This document shows positions 5,788-7,643 of a stretch of 7,643 nt of DNA, piece by piece. Position 1 is the first letter of the stretch. Each line of letters starts with the position of its first letter. Source of the DNA: Rhodoferax sp. (GTDB taxonomy: Bacteria; Pseudomonadota; Gammaproteobacteria; Burkholderiales; Burkholderiaceae_C); NCBI GenBank assembly GCA_028711355.1, contig JAQTSL010000178.1:1-7643 (forward strand). Reading direction: 5' to 3'. The notes under the pieces are model-generated. The model ran no database searches and had not been told where the DNA came from. It worked only from the letters and a program-made list of their open reading frames with translations. The translations under genes were made by a program, and so were the position numbers.

Positions 5788-7063
5788 CCGGGAACACGCA
5801 TCACTCCGTGAAGCTGGCGTGTCACTGATTGACTGCGACCATCGCACCCCTCTTGCTGCCGATGCAGGCTATCCATACATCGCGATTCCGCAGATCAAGG
5901 AAGGCCGACTCGATCTTTCCGGTGTTCGCCGCATTTCCCCTGAACACTTTGCCGAGTGGACACGAAAGGCCAAGCCACAGCATCACGATGTGATTCTTTC
6001 ACGTCGTTGCAACCCCGGCGAAACGGCGTATGTTCCGGCGGGCCTCGAATGCGCTCTGGGGCAGAACCTCGTCTTGCTGCGCTCTGACGGAAAGAAGATA
6101 TTTCCGCCATTTCTTCGCTGGCTACTTCATGGCCCAGATTGGTGGGAGCAGGTCGGAAAATTTATCAACGTAGGCGCTATCTTCAATAGTTTGAAGTGTG
6201 CGGACATTCCGCTCTTCAAGATGCGGCTCCCACCCCTCGCCGAGCAAAAAGCCATCGCGGCGGTGCTTGGGGCGCTGGACGACAAGATCGAGTTGAACCG
6301 GCGAATGAACGCGACGCTGGAGGCGATGGCGCGGGCGCTGTTCCAGAGCTGGTTCGTCGATTTCGACCCCGTCCGCGTCAAACTCGACGGCCGCCCTCCC
6401 GCAGCCCTTGACCCAGCTACCTCAGCCCTCTTTCCTGCTCATTTTCAGGAGTCCCCGCTCGGGCATATCCCGCAGGGCTGGCGTGTTGACTCAGTCTACG
6501 AAATTGCCGATGTAATCTATGGTGCACCATTTGCCTCGGCACTTTTCAATGCGCACAAAATTGGTAAACCGCTCGTTCGTATCCGTGATTTATACGATGA
6601 GAATCCAGCCATCTTTACTACTGAAACTCTGACGAAGGGCTATTTGCTAAAACCCGGTGACATTGCCGTCGGTATGGACGGGGAATTTCGGGCTCACCTC
6701 TGGGGCGGAGTGGAGTCATGGCTTAACCAACGGGTATGTGTATTTGCTCCAAAGCATGGATATTCGGCTGCGTTTGTTCGAAACAGCATCTTTGCGCTGC
6801 TCGCACAAGTTGAAGCTACCGAAACGGCAACAACGGTCATTCACCTTGGAAAAAATGAAATTGATCGTTTCAATGTGAACGTCCCAGATGGTCAAGTTGT
6901 TAACGCGTTCAATCAGGTTTGTCAGCCGTGGTATGACCGCATCGTAGCAAATAAGCAACAATCCCGCACCCTCGCCACCCTGCGCAACACGCTGCTGCCG
7001 AAGCTGTTGAGCGGGGAGTTATCGGTGAATGAACTAAACCCGAATCAGGTTGCCGCGCCATGA
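5777..7063 (+). CDS. hsdS: Type I restriction-modification system specificity subunit HsdS
   Basis: HsdS reads the bipartite DNA target and holds two HsdM subunits, and in the full enzyme two HsdR subunits. The protein has 428 residues, normal for a full two-domain HsdS. Target-recognition domain 1 covers about 1-150, with SLIDCDHRTP (16-25), YPYIAIPQIKEG (32-43) and DVILSRRCNPGETAYVP (71-87). LPPLAEQKAIAAVLGALDD (151-169) opens the first conserved helical spacer, which continues through NRRMNATLEAMARALFQSWFVDFDPV (174-199). Domain 2 runs about 225-385, with LGHIPQGWRV (228-237), YGAPFASALF (248-257) and LKPGDIAVGMDGEF (291-304). The second spacer (SRTLATLRNTLLPKLLSGEL, 396-415) closes it. 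The ATG at 5777 is chosen over the in-frame ATG at 5450: it follows GGGG, overlaps the previous stop, and the extra residues upstream are a shadow of the preceding gene. Domain 2 is visibly more AT-rich than the spacers. The exact DNA target cannot be read from the sequence. Confidence 0.94.
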   Translation: MAGDREHASLREAGVSLIDCDHRTPLAADAGYPYIAIPQIKEGRLDLSGVRRISPEHFAEWTRKAKPQHHDVILSRRCNPGETAYVPAGLECALGQNLVLLRSDGKKIFPPFLRWLLHGPDWWEQVGKFINVGAIFNSLKCADIPLFKMRLPPLAEQKAIAAVLGALDDKIELNRRMNATLEAMARALFQSWFVDFDPVRVKLDGRPPAALDPATSALFPAHFQESPLGHIPQGWRVDSVYEIADVIYGAPFASALFNAHKIGKPLVRIRDLYDENPAIFTTETLTKGYLLKPGDIAVGMDGEFRAHLWGGVESWLNQRVCVFAPKHGYSAAFVRNSIFALLAQVEATETATTVIHLGKNEIDRFNVNVPDGQVVNAFNQVCQPWYDRIVANKQQSRTLATLRNTLLPKLLSGELSVNELNPNQVAAP

Positions 7064-7643
7064 TTGAATCCATCACAATCTCCGATATTGCGACCTACGC
7101 CATCGCGCCGGAAGTGCTCAATGGACTGGCTCAATTCAATTACCTGTTTGGCTCGAATGGCACCGGCAAGACCACGGTCAGTCGCGTCATTGCAGACGAG
7201 AGCAGTTTCCCAACGTGTAAGGTGACTTGGAAGGCTGGAACAAAACTGCAACCGATGGTTTACAACCACGATTTTGTGGAGCGGAACTTCACTCAATCGA
7301 CGGAGCTAAAAGGCGTTTTTACGCTGGGCGAGAAGCAGGTCGATACGCTCACCAGGATCGCCGCCGCGAAGGAGGAACTTGACAGACTCACGAGGAAAAT
7401 CGAAGGCCTGGCTGAGGCGCTGCAGGGCACGGATGGAACAGGCGGCAAGAAAGGCGAGTTGGCGACGCTTGAGGTTGGATTGAAAGACAAATGCTGGGCG
7501 CAGAAGCAAAAACACGATGCCAAGCTCCAAGGCGCGTTTGAAGGCTATCGAGGTAGCTCGGAGAAGTTCAAAGTAAAGGTCGTTCAAGAGGAGTTGGCGG
7601 GAAACGCCGCCACGCTTCTGACTTTGGCGGAGCTAGAGAAGAA
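7060..7643 (+). CDS. AAA_13 / RloC-PrrC-like ATPase linked to type I R-M (C-terminus beyond right edge)
   Basis: The frame is open from an ATG at 7060 to the right edge, giving 194 residues. The start overlaps the hsdS stop as ATGA. The N-terminus has the form of an ABC/SMC-type head: MIESITISDIATYAI, then FNYLFGSNGTGKTTVSRVI with Walker A GSNGTGKT at 31-38. MVYNHDFVERNF (66-77) and GVFTLGEKQ (85-93) are landmarks of the AAA_13 family, which includes the RloC and PrrC anticodon nucleases. From about residue 94 the sequence is charged and helical (AAAKEELDRLTRKIEGL...), the start of a coiled coil that would be long in RloC (with a zinc hook) and short in PrrC. RloC and PrrC genes are known inside type I hsd loci, as here. 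The signature motif, Walker B, any zinc hook and any nuclease residues are all downstream, so it could equally be another AAA_13 ATPase. I leave the gene symbol blank for that reason. Confidence 0.85.
   Translation, partial: MIESITISDIATYAIAPEVLNGLAQFNYLFGSNGTGKTTVSRVIADESSFPTCKVTWKAGTKLQPMVYNHDFVERNFTQSTELKGVFTLGEKQVDTLTRIAAAKEELDRLTRKIEGLAEALQGTDGTGGKKGELATLEVGLKDKCWAQKQKHDAKLQGAFEGYRGSSEKFKVKVVQEELAGNAATLLTLAELEK

Overview
This window looks like chromosomal DNA of a moderately GC-rich betaproteobacterium, most likely Burkholderiales and perhaps Comamonadaceae-like. The evidence is the C/G-rich third codon positions, the ClpS, ClpA and DusC-type protein sequences, and short palindromic repeats of the GTCATTCC...GGAATCC type that are scattered through such genomes. 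No taxonomic search could be run, so this is an inference.

Left part, minus strand (1-3047): a housekeeping block read right to left. It holds dusC (tRNA dihydrouridine synthase, U16 type), clpS (N-end rule adaptor) and clpA (Clp unfoldase; 528 residues visible before the left edge). dusC and clpS overlap by ATGA and are probably translationally coupled. clpA starts 80 bp after clpS. ClpS delivers N-degron substrates to ClpA, which unfolds them for ClpP. DusC modifies tRNA and has no obvious functional link to that pathway.

Middle (3048-3737): a 109-bp divergent intergenic region, then on the plus strand a 156-aa SRPBCC/START-fold protein (CoxG-like, function unknown), then a 110-bp gap holding a perfect 8-bp-stem hairpin. 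This gap is the border between housekeeping genes and an accessory island.

Right part, plus strand (3738-7643): a type I restriction-modification operon with every junction overlapping. The order is hsdM (N6-adenine methyltransferase), an unrecognised 142-aa ORF, hsdS (specificity subunit with two target-recognition domains), and the first 194 residues of an AAA_13/RloC/PrrC-like ATPase cut by the right edge. hsdR is not in the window and is expected downstream. HsdM and HsdS should form the methyltransferase. The ATPase may be a back-up defence effector such as an anticodon nuclease, but its effector half is not visible.

Three points stand out. (1) A palindromic repeat is inserted in frame inside hsdM and is translated as an extra loop. 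(2) The 142-aa ORF between hsdM and hsdS is bracketed by an imperfect 22-bp direct repeat, each copy carrying an identical 11-bp stop/start overlap, so the ORF looks like a clean cassette added at the hsdM/hsdS junction. (3) A RloC/PrrC-like ATPase is translationally coupled to hsdS. There is no gene-free stretch longer than 300 bases and no tRNA, rRNA, CRISPR array or insertion sequence was seen.
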